Part shown: one piece after another, positions 1-8,400 of the stretch | How positions within the stretch are numbered: position 1 is the first letter of the stretch | Layout of the letters: every line of letters begins with the position of its first letter | From: JAGVPT01 sp049578505 | Lineage (GTDB): Bacteria > Bacteroidota > Ignavibacteria > UBA10030 > UBA8401 | Reading direction: 5' to 3' | Assembly (NCBI GenBank): GCA_049578505.1 | Contig: JBAUMC010000007.1 | Coordinates: 1 to 64,000, forward strand | Length of the DNA: 64,000 nucleotides | Program-made: the position numbers and the translations under genes | The notes under the pieces: generated by a model | The model's input: the letters and a program-made list of their open reading frames with translations, nothing else | The model's database searches: none | Told to the model about the DNA's origin: nothing

Positions 1-165
1 GGCGTGCTTGTGGTGATTTATTCGTCCGGGTTGGAAAAAACCAAAGAAGCCGTCATTCACAGCGGCGGGAAAATATCGAAACCGCCGTTTGATTTTCCCG
101 GCGGGCGGCGTTTCCATTTTACAGACCCGAGTGGAAATGAACTCGCGGTGTGGAGCGAGAAATAA
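1..165 (+). CDS. VOC family protein, C-terminal part
   Basis: The window opens inside a reading frame that ends with TAA at 163-165. The 54 visible residues end in FHFTDPSGNELAVWSEK, the typical last strand of a vicinal oxygen chelate (glyoxalase/bleomycin resistance/dioxygenase) domain: the D-P-x-G-N-x-x-x-x-W pattern and a metal-site Glu (E of NELAVW). The N-terminal part lies outside the window, so substrate and specific function cannot be said. Confidence 0.8.
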   Translation, partial: GVLVVIYSSGLEKTKEAVIHSGGKISKPPFDFPGGRRFHFTDPSGNELAVWSEK

Positions 166-180
166 TACTAGAGCTGATTC

Positions 181-343
181 ACCACAAAGGACGCCAAGGT
201 CGCAAAGAAGTTTTTGTAAAAATACTAAGAAAGCCTTGCGTCCATAGCGTCTTTTGCGATAATAATACAAAAGTTAATATTAGAAGAAGCACTAGATAGT
301 TTTCATTTCCCTCTTTTCGTGTTTCTTCGTGTCCTTCGTGGAT
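181..343. repeat. Inverted pair of dispersed noncoding repeats
   Basis: The 314 bases between the VOC gene and the DUF72 gene hold no convincing gene. Bases 181-210 (CCACAAAGGACGCCAAGG and following) recur in inverted orientation at about 313-343, where the minus strand reads CCACGAAGGACACGAAG. Elements of this accac-aaggacaccaag kind are found scattered in many environmental bacterial genomes between genes. Here two divergent copies face each other and could fold into a large imperfect hairpin. Function unknown. Confidence 0.5.
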
Positions 344-397
344 TGTCGTATCGGGGGAAGAATGTAACTACATAGCAACAGGGTTGTTGAAATACTC

Positions 398-450
398 AAG
401 CCCGGTTTTGTGCAGAACGCTTCATTGCGTTCCACGAGATCGGGTTTTTT
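398..450 (+). terminator. Hairpin with T-run upstream of DUF72 gene
   Basis: An inner stem GAACGC (415-420) / GCGTTC (427-432) with loop TTCATT sits within outer arms CCCG (401-404) / CGGG (441-444), followed by six T (445-450). It may end transcription from upstream or act as an attenuator for the DUF72 gene, whose Shine-Dalgarno lies 20 bases further on. The outer stem is weak, so this is tentative. Confidence 0.4.
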
Positions 451-479
451 GTTTGTATTCATATCATAAGGAGGCAGCA

Positions 480-1403
480 ATGATCACACTGGATCAGAAA
501 AAAATTATTGTGGGGATGGGTGGATGGGATCTGCCCCCGTTCCACCAATACTTTTACCCGCCAAAGCCGAAGAAAGGGTTTCGGAAACTGGAATACTACA
601 GCCAGTTTTTCGATAGCGTAGAAATCAACGTCACGTTTTACAATACGGCCCTTACAGCGGACCATGCACGACGCTGGCTTGGTGACGTTGCTGCGAACAA
701 CAATTTTATCTTCACGGTAAAACTCTTTCGGGGGTTCACGCATACCTTCGATGCGACGAACGACGATGTCCGTTCTGTCCGCCGTCTCCTCGAGCCCCTT
801 GCCGAGTCGGGAAAACTAGGGGGGATCGTGGCGCAGTTTCCGCACTCGTTCGTCAACACCCCCGAGCGTCAAAAATATCTCCAGCAGTTCAGCAGGGTGT
901 TTTATCCTCACCGGGTATTTGTCGAGGTGCGGCACGCCTCCTGGAACAAACCTCTTGTCTACAATTTTTTGCAAGAAAACAAGCTGCATCTTGTCAACGT
1001 CGATTTACCGCCGATACAAAGTTACATGCCGTTGACGTCGCTGGCATGGAATGAAGTGGCGTATTTTCGTATGATGGGAAGAAACGTTAAAACGTGGGTT
1101 CACCCCGAACTCGGAGAGCGGTACAACTATTATTACAACGAGAAAGAGCTTGGTGATCTGCTAGAGCGGATGAAAAAGCTGCGGGAGCAATCGAATACCC
1201 TTTTTGTCGTCTTCCATAATGACCCGGAAGCGAATTCGCTCGTCAACGGTTTTCAGCTGCGGCATCTTGTGCGGAATCCCCGCGTCCTTGTTCCGCGGGG
1301 AATGATCCGGGCATTTCCCGAGCTCAAAGAGATCAGTTCATCGGTGAACGTGCTGCATCCGCTTTTTGCTGAAGAAGAGGGTTCTGCCGGTGACCGTCGT
1401 TGA
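480..1403 (+). CDS. DUF72 (YecE-like) family protein
   Basis: This 307-residue protein belongs to the DUF72 family, a TIM-barrel fold of unknown biochemical role. Family hallmarks are GGWDLPPFHQYFYP near the N-terminus, YYSQFFDSVEINVTFYN (about 45-60), FTVKLFRGFTH (about 82), the QFPHSF strand, and VFVEVRHASWN (about 152), where the Glu and His are the strongly conserved polar residues. The start ATG at 480 is chosen because AGGAGG lies 4 bases upstream; the frame stays open further up but that part runs through the terminator-like hairpin. It converges with the SRAP gene with only 7 bases between their stops. Confidence 0.88.
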   Translation: MITLDQKKIIVGMGGWDLPPFHQYFYPPKPKKGFRKLEYYSQFFDSVEINVTFYNTALTADHARRWLGDVAANNNFIFTVKLFRGFTHTFDATNDDVRSVRRLLEPLAESGKLGGIVAQFPHSFVNTPERQKYLQQFSRVFYPHRVFVEVRHASWNKPLVYNFLQENKLHLVNVDLPPIQSYMPLTSLAWNEVAYFRMMGRNVKTWVHPELGERYNYYYNEKELGDLLERMKKLREQSNTLFVVFHNDPEANSLVNGFQLRHLVRNPRVLVPRGMIRAFPELKEISSSVNVLHPLFAEEEGSAGDRR

Positions 1404-1410
1404 AACGTGC

Positions 1411-2136
1411 CTATGTTGTTTCGAGAGGCTCTATACATTCCGGCACATCGTTGCGTGAAGAACTCACGACGGTGGAGACGCGGTACGCTTTCATCTTCGT
1501 TGCAGGGTAGGGAAGGAGAATTTTTTTGAGTGATGCAGTGTCTTTGAAATTTCTGTCCAACCATTGGTCAAAATGTTTTTCGGAGAGGATGACCGGCATG
1601 CGGTCGTGAATCTCTCCCACCAAATCGTTGGGAACGGTGGTAATGATCGTGTAGGAAGGAAACTCCTTCCCCTCGGAATCTTTCCAGACGGAAAAGAGAC
1701 CGGCAAGCATAAACGGCGATTGGTCTTTCATACGGATGCACATCGGCTGTTTTTCGATGACCTGCCGTTTTGAACCGCGAACCTCTTTGACGGCTGCCGC
1801 CTTTTTCCATTCGTAAAATCCGTCAGCGGGAATAAGGCAGCGGCTCCCTTTAAAATAGGTGGTGTATAATTTGCTCTGGTCCAGCGTTTCTGCCTTTGCG
1901 TTGAACGTTGAAAATGCAACCTTGCCGTCTTTCGACCAGTGGGGGATGAGTCCCCAGCGCATCTGGTCGGCGCCGAGGGCATCGTTTCTGACGGCAAACA
2001 CGGGCATCCGTTGAAGCGGGGCGACGTTGTAACGCGGCAATTCCTCGAAGACTTTGCCTGTGGTTTTAAGACCCTGCAGCAACGCGAATGTAGCAAAGAC
2101 CTTTTTACCGTCGATCAATACATAACGTCCGCACAT
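1411..2136 (-). CDS. SOS response-associated peptidase (SRAP, YedK/HMCES family)
   Basis: A 241-residue SRAP protein. Members bind single-stranded DNA and form a thiazolidine cross-link between the Cys2 amino group/thiol and abasic sites, shielding them from strand breakage. The start at 2136 gives MCGRYVL, so Met removal exposes the required Cys2; the reading frame upstream of it has no support. Other active-site elements are visible: the RYNVAPLQ segment, ADGFYEWKK (the Glu) and EIHDRMPVIL (the His). It is divergent from the RecA-like/PolB cassette with 39 bases between the two starts, so the two probably share a control region. This suggests a joint DNA damage role, which is an inference. 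Confidence 0.93.
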   Translation of the reverse strand: MCGRYVLIDGKKVFATFALLQGLKTTGKVFEELPRYNVAPLQRMPVFAVRNDALGADQMRWGLIPHWSKDGKVAFSTFNAKAETLDQSKLYTTYFKGSRCLIPADGFYEWKKAAAVKEVRGSKRQVIEKQPMCIRMKDQSPFMLAGLFSVWKDSEGKEFPSYTIITTVPNDLVGEIHDRMPVILSEKHFDQWLDRNFKDTASLKKILLPYPATKMKAYRVSTVVSSSRNDVPECIEPLETT

Positions 2137-2175
2137 CCTTGTTGTCTCCGTAATCGTTGAGAAGAAGTTAAAAAA

Positions 2176-2898
2176 ATGGGCGAGAAAAATCCACTGTTGG
2201 CAGTACCAACGTCGTATCAAGCCCTGGTGCAGCATTTTGCAGCTCCTCCCGGCAAAACGTACCTGTTATACGGCGAGAAGCCGATATTCTTGCTCTCGCT
2301 GAGGATAGCGGCGCATGGGATGGCGTTGGGTTCTTCCGTTGCTGTTGTCGACGGCTGTAACAGGTTCAATGTCCATTTCCTTTCACAGTTTGCGCGCGAA
2401 AGGAAACTGAACATCGACGATTTTCTCCACCGTATTTTCGTTTCGCGCGGCTTTACCTGTTATCAAATGGAACAGGCGATCGTTCACCGGCTTCCTTTAT
2501 TCCTCGGCACGATCAATTCACGTACAGCGATGGTTTTCGGCCTGCTCGATACTTTTTACGACCAGCAGGCTCCGTTAGGGGAAGTGCGGCAGATACTTCA
2601 TCGTGTGATCGCGGCGTTTCAGGAAATGAAAACTGAGGGGATTTCCATACTTCTTGTGTGCAAAAAATTGAATGTGCTGCCGAAAGAACGGAACGAGTTA
2701 TTTACAACATTACAGGCAGGCGTCGATACTGTGTACCGTTTACAAATAGATGACGGCATGCCGAAACTTTTTCTTGAGAAAGGAGTGCTTCACGATGGGA
2801 CGTACAGTGCCAACGTTTACGAACATTATCGACAGCGAGATGGAAAGCTGGTCGAAATACCGCCGCGGCCTTCGAAAAGACGACCAGGAGCTTTTTGA
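2176..2898 (+). CDS. RecA/KaiC-fold protein lacking a Walker A motif
   Basis: A 240-residue protein not identifiable to a named family with certainty. Its middle resembles RecA/RadA/KaiC-type ATPases: a strand SVAVVDGCNRF (about 55), helix, then HRIFVSRGFTCYQM (about 86-99), very like the LERIYVARAFT-Q segment of Rad55/KaiC proteins, and a Walker B-like AMVFGLLDTFYD (about 118). Where the P-loop GxxGxGKT should be there is only LLYGEKPIFLLSL, with no GK(T/S), so nucleotide hydrolysis is unlikely. The next gene begins inside its 3' end (2795) and the polymerase gene follows, so the three form an operon. A structural or clamp-like partner of the polymerase is the likeliest role. The Shine-Dalgarno is weak (GAGAAG). 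Confidence 0.75.
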   Translation: MGEKNPLLAVPTSYQALVQHFAAPPGKTYLLYGEKPIFLLSLRIAAHGMALGSSVAVVDGCNRFNVHFLSQFARERKLNIDDFLHRIFVSRGFTCYQMEQAIVHRLPLFLGTINSRTAMVFGLLDTFYDQQAPLGEVRQILHRVIAAFQEMKTEGISILLVCKKLNVLPKERNELFTTLQAGVDTVYRLQIDDGMPKLFLEKGVLHDGTYSANVYEHYRQRDGKLVEIPPRPSKRRPGAF

Positions 2899-3073
2899 CG
2901 ATATTTTCCGTTCGGCAAAGCTGCATCTTGCTGAAAATTTTTATGCCATGCGGACGATCCCGTTCGAAAGTATCGCTATCTCGATTGCCGTCGAACAGCG
3001 TAAATTGATCAAGCGGTTGCACGAACGGATTCTTCAGTTGGAAGAACAAGCTGCTTCTTTTCGAAACCATTGA
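2795..3073 (+). CDS. Small helical protein of PolB cassette
   Basis: This 92-residue protein starts MGRTVPTF and is mostly helical: SEMESWSKYRRGLRKDDQEL (about 14-33), a middle IPFESIAISIAVEQ, and a C-terminal coiled-coil-like stretch KRLHERILQLEEQ. The start is fixed by AGGAG at 2781-2785, 9 bases before ATG 2795; the gene therefore overlaps the end of the RecA-like gene by 104 bases in another frame, and its TGA overlaps an ATG of the polymerase frame. Similar short MGRTxPT proteins accompany family B polymerase genes in archaea, as I recall, but no function is established. A link or recruitment subunit is a reasonable guess. Confidence 0.75.
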   Translation: MGRTVPTFTNIIDSEMESWSKYRRGLRKDDQELFDDIFRSAKLHLAENFYAMRTIPFESIAISIAVEQRKLIKRLHERILQLEEQAASFRNH

Positions 3074-3084
3074 TGAGGAATAGA

Positions 3085-5385
3085 ATGTCTCGCACGATTA
3101 CCGGCTGGCTGTTCGATGTGTACCCCTCGTCGAAAGGGATAACGTTGTGGCTTATCGGCCGGGGTGGAGAAAAATATTGTTTTTTTCGGCGCTATCGCCC
3201 GTTCTTCTTCCTCCATGTGAACGATTCCGACGCCCGGCGCGTTGCCGCTCTCAGCACCCGCTCCCCTGTTGCTGTATCGCTGGGGCACGCAACACGTCAA
3301 GAGATCTATTCCGGCGATAGTTGGGATGTGATACAGGTGTATGTTCACGACACGTTGCGTTTTAAAGAAGCGGTACGGTACTTTGAGCAATTCCTCCCCC
3401 ATTTCGCGTTCTATAATTCTGATATTCTTGTCTCTCAACTTTTTTTGTATGAGACAAAGCTCTTTCCGCTGGCGCTCGGCGACTACGAGATTAATGAAGG
3501 GGGAGAAATGATCGGTTGGACGCTCAAGGATTCCCGCGATGACCTGGAATACGAACTGCCGCCGCTGTCGGTTATGTCAATCCGTAATGCGAACGATTTT
3601 GTTCCGCCAAAATACCAGAAGGTATTCCAGCTTGAAATCTCATATGATGACGCGACGTATACACTCGAACAGCATGACCCTATCGAAGTAGTCGAAGCGT
3701 TCAATTGGCATCTCCATCGCTGCGACCCTGATGTTCTTCTTACCGAGTACGGGGACTCGCAGTTGATGCCGATGATTGCGAGGTTATCGGAGCAATATCA
3801 TATTCCGTCGCTCCTTAACCGCGACAGTACCGTGGGATACATGAGAACGAGGGAATCGAGCTTTTTCCAGTATGGAAAGGTTGTTCATAAGGACGGTGCG
3901 TTCGAACTCGCCGGACGCTGGCATATTGATGTCGACAACTCATTTACCGTTGCAATGTCCGAGCTGGACGGCTTGTTTGAAATGGCGCGATTGACGCAAA
4001 CCCCTGCACAGCGGCAAGGGCGAGCAAGCATTGGCACGTCGATGTCGTCGCTCCAGCTGTCCTGGGCATATCAGAATAATATTTTAATTCCGTCGAAAAA
4101 GCGCGAGCCGGAAGAATTCAAATCTGCAGCGACGCTGCTGCTCGCAGACCGCGGCGGGCTGATTTTTAACCCGCCCCTCGGTTTTCACGAGGATGTTGCC
4201 GAGCTCGATTTCGTTTCGATGTATCCCACGATTATGGTCGAAAAAAATGTCTCGCCGGAAACGGTGAATTGCCGTTGCTGCAAAAATACGAAAGTACCGG
4301 AGCTTGATTACACAATCTGCGAAAAGCGGGAGGGGATCATTCCCGCAACGCTCCGTACCGTTGTGAAGAAGCGGTCATACTACAAGTCAATGAAGAAGAA
4401 ATACAAGGGGAAGGACGAAGTACTTTTCCGCCGGTACGACGCACGGCAAAATGCGCTCAAATGGATGCTCGTGAGCTGCTTTGGATATCTCGGTTACAAA
4501 AATGCCCGTTTCGGACGGATCGAAGCGCACGAATCGGTGAATGCATTTTCCCGCGATGCGATTTTGGCCGCAAAAGAGATCGCAGAATCGAACGGTTTCG
4601 AAATGCTTCATGCCATTATCGATTGTATGTGGTTGAAGAAAAAAGGGGCAACTGAAGCGGAATACCAATCACTCTGTCGAACGATCTCGGAGCGTGTTGG
4701 CATCGATATTTCGCTCGAAGGGATCTATCACTGGATCCTCTTCCCGGCATCAAAGCGAGATCCGGAAATTACAACCGCGAATCGTTACGTCGGTTGGTAC
4801 CAGAACGGCGACATGAAGATGCGCGGCATCGAAGCACGACGGCACGATACGCCGAAATTTATTAAAGCGATGCAAATAGCAATGCTGGAGAAAATGGGGA
4901 CGGCGCGAAGGGTGGAGGAACTGCGCACGATGCTCCCCGATGTGCTCGAAATTGTTCGAGACTTTATTTCAATATTGCGCAGCGGAAAAGCGAATCCGAT
5001 GGAGCTTGTACTTCGGCGGCATATCACCAAGGAAGCGGAAGAGTACACGAACAACAGCATCAGTGCCGCAGTCTCAAAACTTGTGGAAGGCATGGGCATC
5101 CATCTCTCTGCCGGCGAGTCGATTGAATTTATTATCCTCGATCAATCGGGTAAACACAAACCGGAAAAAGCGAAACCACTGGCGCTGTACGCATTCGAGG
5201 ACGGTTACGATATTGATACGTATACCGAATTTGCACTGAAAGCAGCGGCGACCTTACTGGAACCGTTCGGCTATTCCTTTGAAGAGCTCGAGAAACGCTT
5301 TAACCTCAATCAAAAGAAGCCTCGGCGCTCTGCGCGAAACATCGATGAAACATTGGAACTGGAGTTCATGAAAGGATGGATTTGA
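3085..5385 (+). CDS. Family B DNA polymerase with disrupted catalytic motifs (PolB2-like)
   Basis: A 766-residue family B DNA polymerase. Motif A is kept (LDFVSMYPTIM, Asp about residue 375) as is motif B (ALKWMLVSCFGYLGYKN, Lys about 459). Motif C, normally YGDTDS, reads HAIIDCMWL (about 509-517): the first Asp is Ile and only the second remains. The exonuclease I motif DIE reads LEIS (about 183-186) and the NxxxFD motif is not recognisable. So both proofreading and polymerisation look impaired, as in the archaeal PolB2 group described with disrupted catalytic residues. The start at 3085 has GAGGA 5 bases upstream; ATG 3073, overlapping the previous stop, is an alternative. The whole length is intact, with no frameshift, which argues for a selected non-catalytic or specialised role. 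Confidence 0.88.
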   Translation: MSRTITGWLFDVYPSSKGITLWLIGRGGEKYCFFRRYRPFFFLHVNDSDARRVAALSTRSPVAVSLGHATRQEIYSGDSWDVIQVYVHDTLRFKEAVRYFEQFLPHFAFYNSDILVSQLFLYETKLFPLALGDYEINEGGEMIGWTLKDSRDDLEYELPPLSVMSIRNANDFVPPKYQKVFQLEISYDDATYTLEQHDPIEVVEAFNWHLHRCDPDVLLTEYGDSQLMPMIARLSEQYHIPSLLNRDSTVGYMRTRESSFFQYGKVVHKDGAFELAGRWHIDVDNSFTVAMSELDGLFEMARLTQTPAQRQGRASIGTSMSSLQLSWAYQNNILIPSKKREPEEFKSAATLLLADRGGLIFNPPLGFHEDVAELDFVSMYPTIMVEKNVSPETVNCRCCKNTKVPELDYTICEKREGIIPATLRTVVKKRSYYKSMKKKYKGKDEVLFRRYDARQNALKWMLVSCFGYLGYKNARFGRIEAHESVNAFSRDAILAAKEIAESNGFEMLHAIIDCMWLKKKGATEAEYQSLCRTISERVGIDISLEGIYHWILFPASKRDPEITTANRYVGWYQNGDMKMRGIEARRHDTPKFIKAMQIAMLEKMGTARRVEELRTMLPDVLEIVRDFISILRSGKANPMELVLRRHITKEAEEYTNNSISAAVSKLVEGMGIHLSAGESIEFIILDQSGKHKPEKAKPLALYAFEDGYDIDTYTEFALKAAATLLEPFGYSFEELEKRFNLNQKKPRRSARNIDETLELEFMKGWI

Positions 5386-5406
5386 AGTATGCAGGGAAAT
5401 TGCGTA

Positions 5407-5457
5407 TTATCAACTTGTGCAGGAAGTATTTAGTGCAGAGCGTTGTTATCAACTTGT
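5407..5457 (+). repeat. Direct repeat TTATCAACTTGT upstream of GH13 gene
   Basis: The 12-mer TTATCAACTTGT occurs at 5407-5418 and again at 5446-5457, 39 bases apart, in the short gap between the polymerase gene and the GH13 gene. The spacing is close to four helical turns, so two regulator copies could sit on one face of the DNA. It could be an operator or chance; no palindrome is visible inside it. Confidence 0.35.
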
Positions 5458-5478
5458 CAATTTCTAAAACCCTTACAC

Positions 5479-8400
5479 ATGAACGTTGCTCCTCTCTTCA
5501 TTCGGTGTACTTGTTTCCCAACATTCCAACGCCCTCTCCCAAATTATACCCCACAATGCGAGTTCCACATCCTTGCCGAAGTCAGAGACAGGTACAAATT
5601 TGACGAATCCCTCTTTTCGAGCAACGGGAACGTTATCTTTCCAAACTTCCATGCGGCAAGGGTGTTCGCAAAAAAACTGAATGACGCACGCGACCTTGTC
5701 CGTTTTCCGGAAAGAGGAGTAAAAGCCGGACAGTTGAACGCACTGGGGTTGATCGATGAGATTTACCATTACATCCTGCGCTTATATGAGGAGACCGCAA
5801 ACCCCGGCGTCTTCGAACGAGCGCATAATACTCTCTCCACAAAGATCGGCGGAAGTGCTTTCCAAACAGTCGTCGATTCTTTTGTTGCCCTTTTTCCACC
5901 ACTCAACGTCTATAAAAAGGATTTGCCGGCCGAACAATACTTGACTGGAAGAAGCGGCAGCAGGTCAAATCTTCATATCACGATTGAAGAATTGATGTTA
6001 GTGTACTTCGCAAACTTTAACCCTGCAGCTGCAAAGTTCGATGAGTTGTTCACCGACAAGCAATTGTCGGAGAAGGCCAAGTACCGGACATTTATCGCGG
6101 AGCTGGAGAATTTTTTCAAGGCTGAAAGAACGTTCGGCCCAGAAAACCAGTTCATTTTCGACCTCCTGCGAGCCCCCATTCTCGCCCATCCCGACAGCCT
6201 GGAAGCTCAACTTGGATATATCAAATCAAAATGGGGATTGCTGCTTTCATCCAAATATCTAGACAGAATTCTGGGGAGCCTGGACCTTCTTCAAGAAGAA
6301 AATAAAATCGTGTTCGGTGGTGGAGGCAATGCGGTTGTTCCTTCGTATGACTCCAAAGGGTCATCAGGGCATCTTTCGTACGGCTCTGTTGAATCCGAGC
6401 GCTTCACGTCGGATTTGGAGTGGATGCCTAAAGTTGTTCTTCTTGCCAAAAACACATACGTGTGGCTCGATCAACTCTCTAAAAAATATCGGCGGGCAAT
6501 TACCAGGCTTGACGAGATCCCCGACGAGGAATTGGACCAACTTGCTCGATGGAATTTTACCGGCCTGTGGCTTATAGGATTGTGGGAACGGAGTAATGCG
6601 TCTAGGAAAATCAAACAGTGGACCGGAAACCCCGAAGCTGTGCCTTCTGCGTACTCATTGTATGAGTACGAGATCGCGCGAGACCTCGGCGGCGAAGATG
6701 CATTTCAGAATCTGAGCCAGCGAGCCTGGAATCGAGGGATTCGTCTTGCAGGCGACATGGTGCCGAACCACATGGGAATTTATTCGAGATGGGTTGTCGA
6801 GCATCCGGAATATTTTATCCAATCGGAATATTGTCCTTTCCCGAATTATCGGTTTTCCGGAGGAGATTTGTCGGAGATTCCCGATATTCAGCTTCGAATT
6901 GAAGATGGCTACTGGTCGAGAAAGGATGCCGCAGTGGTTTTTCAAAGGATCGATACCAGAACGGGGAAGACGACGTACATGTATCACGGGAACGATGGGA
7001 CTAATATGCCGTGGAACGATACCGCCCAATTAGATTTGCTGCGCGCAGACGTGCGGGAAGCGGTAATTCAAACGATCTTCCACGTAGCCCGGAAGTTCTC
7101 AATTATTCGCTTCGATGCCGCAATGACGTTGACGAAAAAACATTTTCAACGGCTCTGGTATCCCCAGCCGGGAACGGGCGGAGACATTCCGTCTCGCGCA
7201 GACCGTGCTTTGAGTAAGGAAGAGTTCGATAGGTTATTCCCGAGCGAATTTTGGCGGGACGTCGTGGACAGAATAAATCAGTACATGCCGAGCACCCTCT
7301 TGCTGGCCGAAGCGTTTTGGTTGATGGAAGGATATTTTGTGCGCACGCTCGGAATGCACCGCGTGTACAACAGCGCATTCATGCATATGTTGATGAAAGA
7401 AGAAAATGAAAAGTATCATCAACTCATCAAGAATACATTGGCATTCAATCCTGAAATTTTGAAACGGTATGTCAATTTCATGAGTAATCCGGACGAACAG
7501 ACCGCCATTGCGCAATTCGGGAAAGATGATAAATATTTTGGCGCCGCTCTGATGATGGTGACGCTTCCGGGTCTCCCCATGTTCGGCCATGGACAGGTAG
7601 AAGGATACGGTGAAAAGTATGGAATGGAGTATAAACGTGCCTATTATGATGAGTACCCGGATGATCAATTAGTCCGGCGGCATGAGCATGAAATTTTTCC
7701 CGTCATGAAGAGGAGGCATTTGTTTAGCGATGTCACGAATTTTGAATTGTTCGAATTTTACGATTCACGCGGGCATGTCAATCACAATGTTTTTGCATAT
7801 TCCAACGCCTCCGGAGGCGAACGAGCGCTGATCTTTTATCATAATAAATATGAGGAATGCAAAGGGTGGATTCGTTCGGCTGTGTTAAAATCAGTGCAAT
7901 TCGAAAACGGAGAACGAAAAAATGTACAAAGGACTCTTGGTCAGGCGTTAGCGCTGAACCATGGGGATAATGTTTTCTATGTTTTTAAAGACTACAAGTC
8001 CGGTTTAGAGTTTATTCGGTCGGGGAAGGAACTCCATGAACGGGGAATGTATGCGGAATTAAAGGCTTTTGAATATCAGATTTTTTTGGACTTCAGGGAA
8101 ATCTACGACGAGTCTGGGGAGTATCGTGCCGTTGCCCGTCGGCTTCATGGCGGCGGCGTCCAGAGCATTAACCGAGTTCTCACCGAACTGCGCCTAGCTC
8201 CAATCCACGAAGCCGCAGAACTTCTTCTTTCCCGCGATAACATTTCCTCTTTAAAACTACACTGTCTCGGTGCTCGAGAACCCGCTGCGAATGCGAAAGT
8301 GATCGATCGAGTACGGCGGCAATTTTCAGGGTTCGTCAATGAGGTGAAAAAATACCTCCATGCTCGGAATGACGTTTCGACGATCGAAATATCTTTTTCA

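Noticed and set aside
5407..5457. Direct repeats as DnaA boxes or a replication origin
   Set aside because: TTATCAACTTGT does not match TTATCCACA, and there is no AT-rich element or dnaA/dnaN context.
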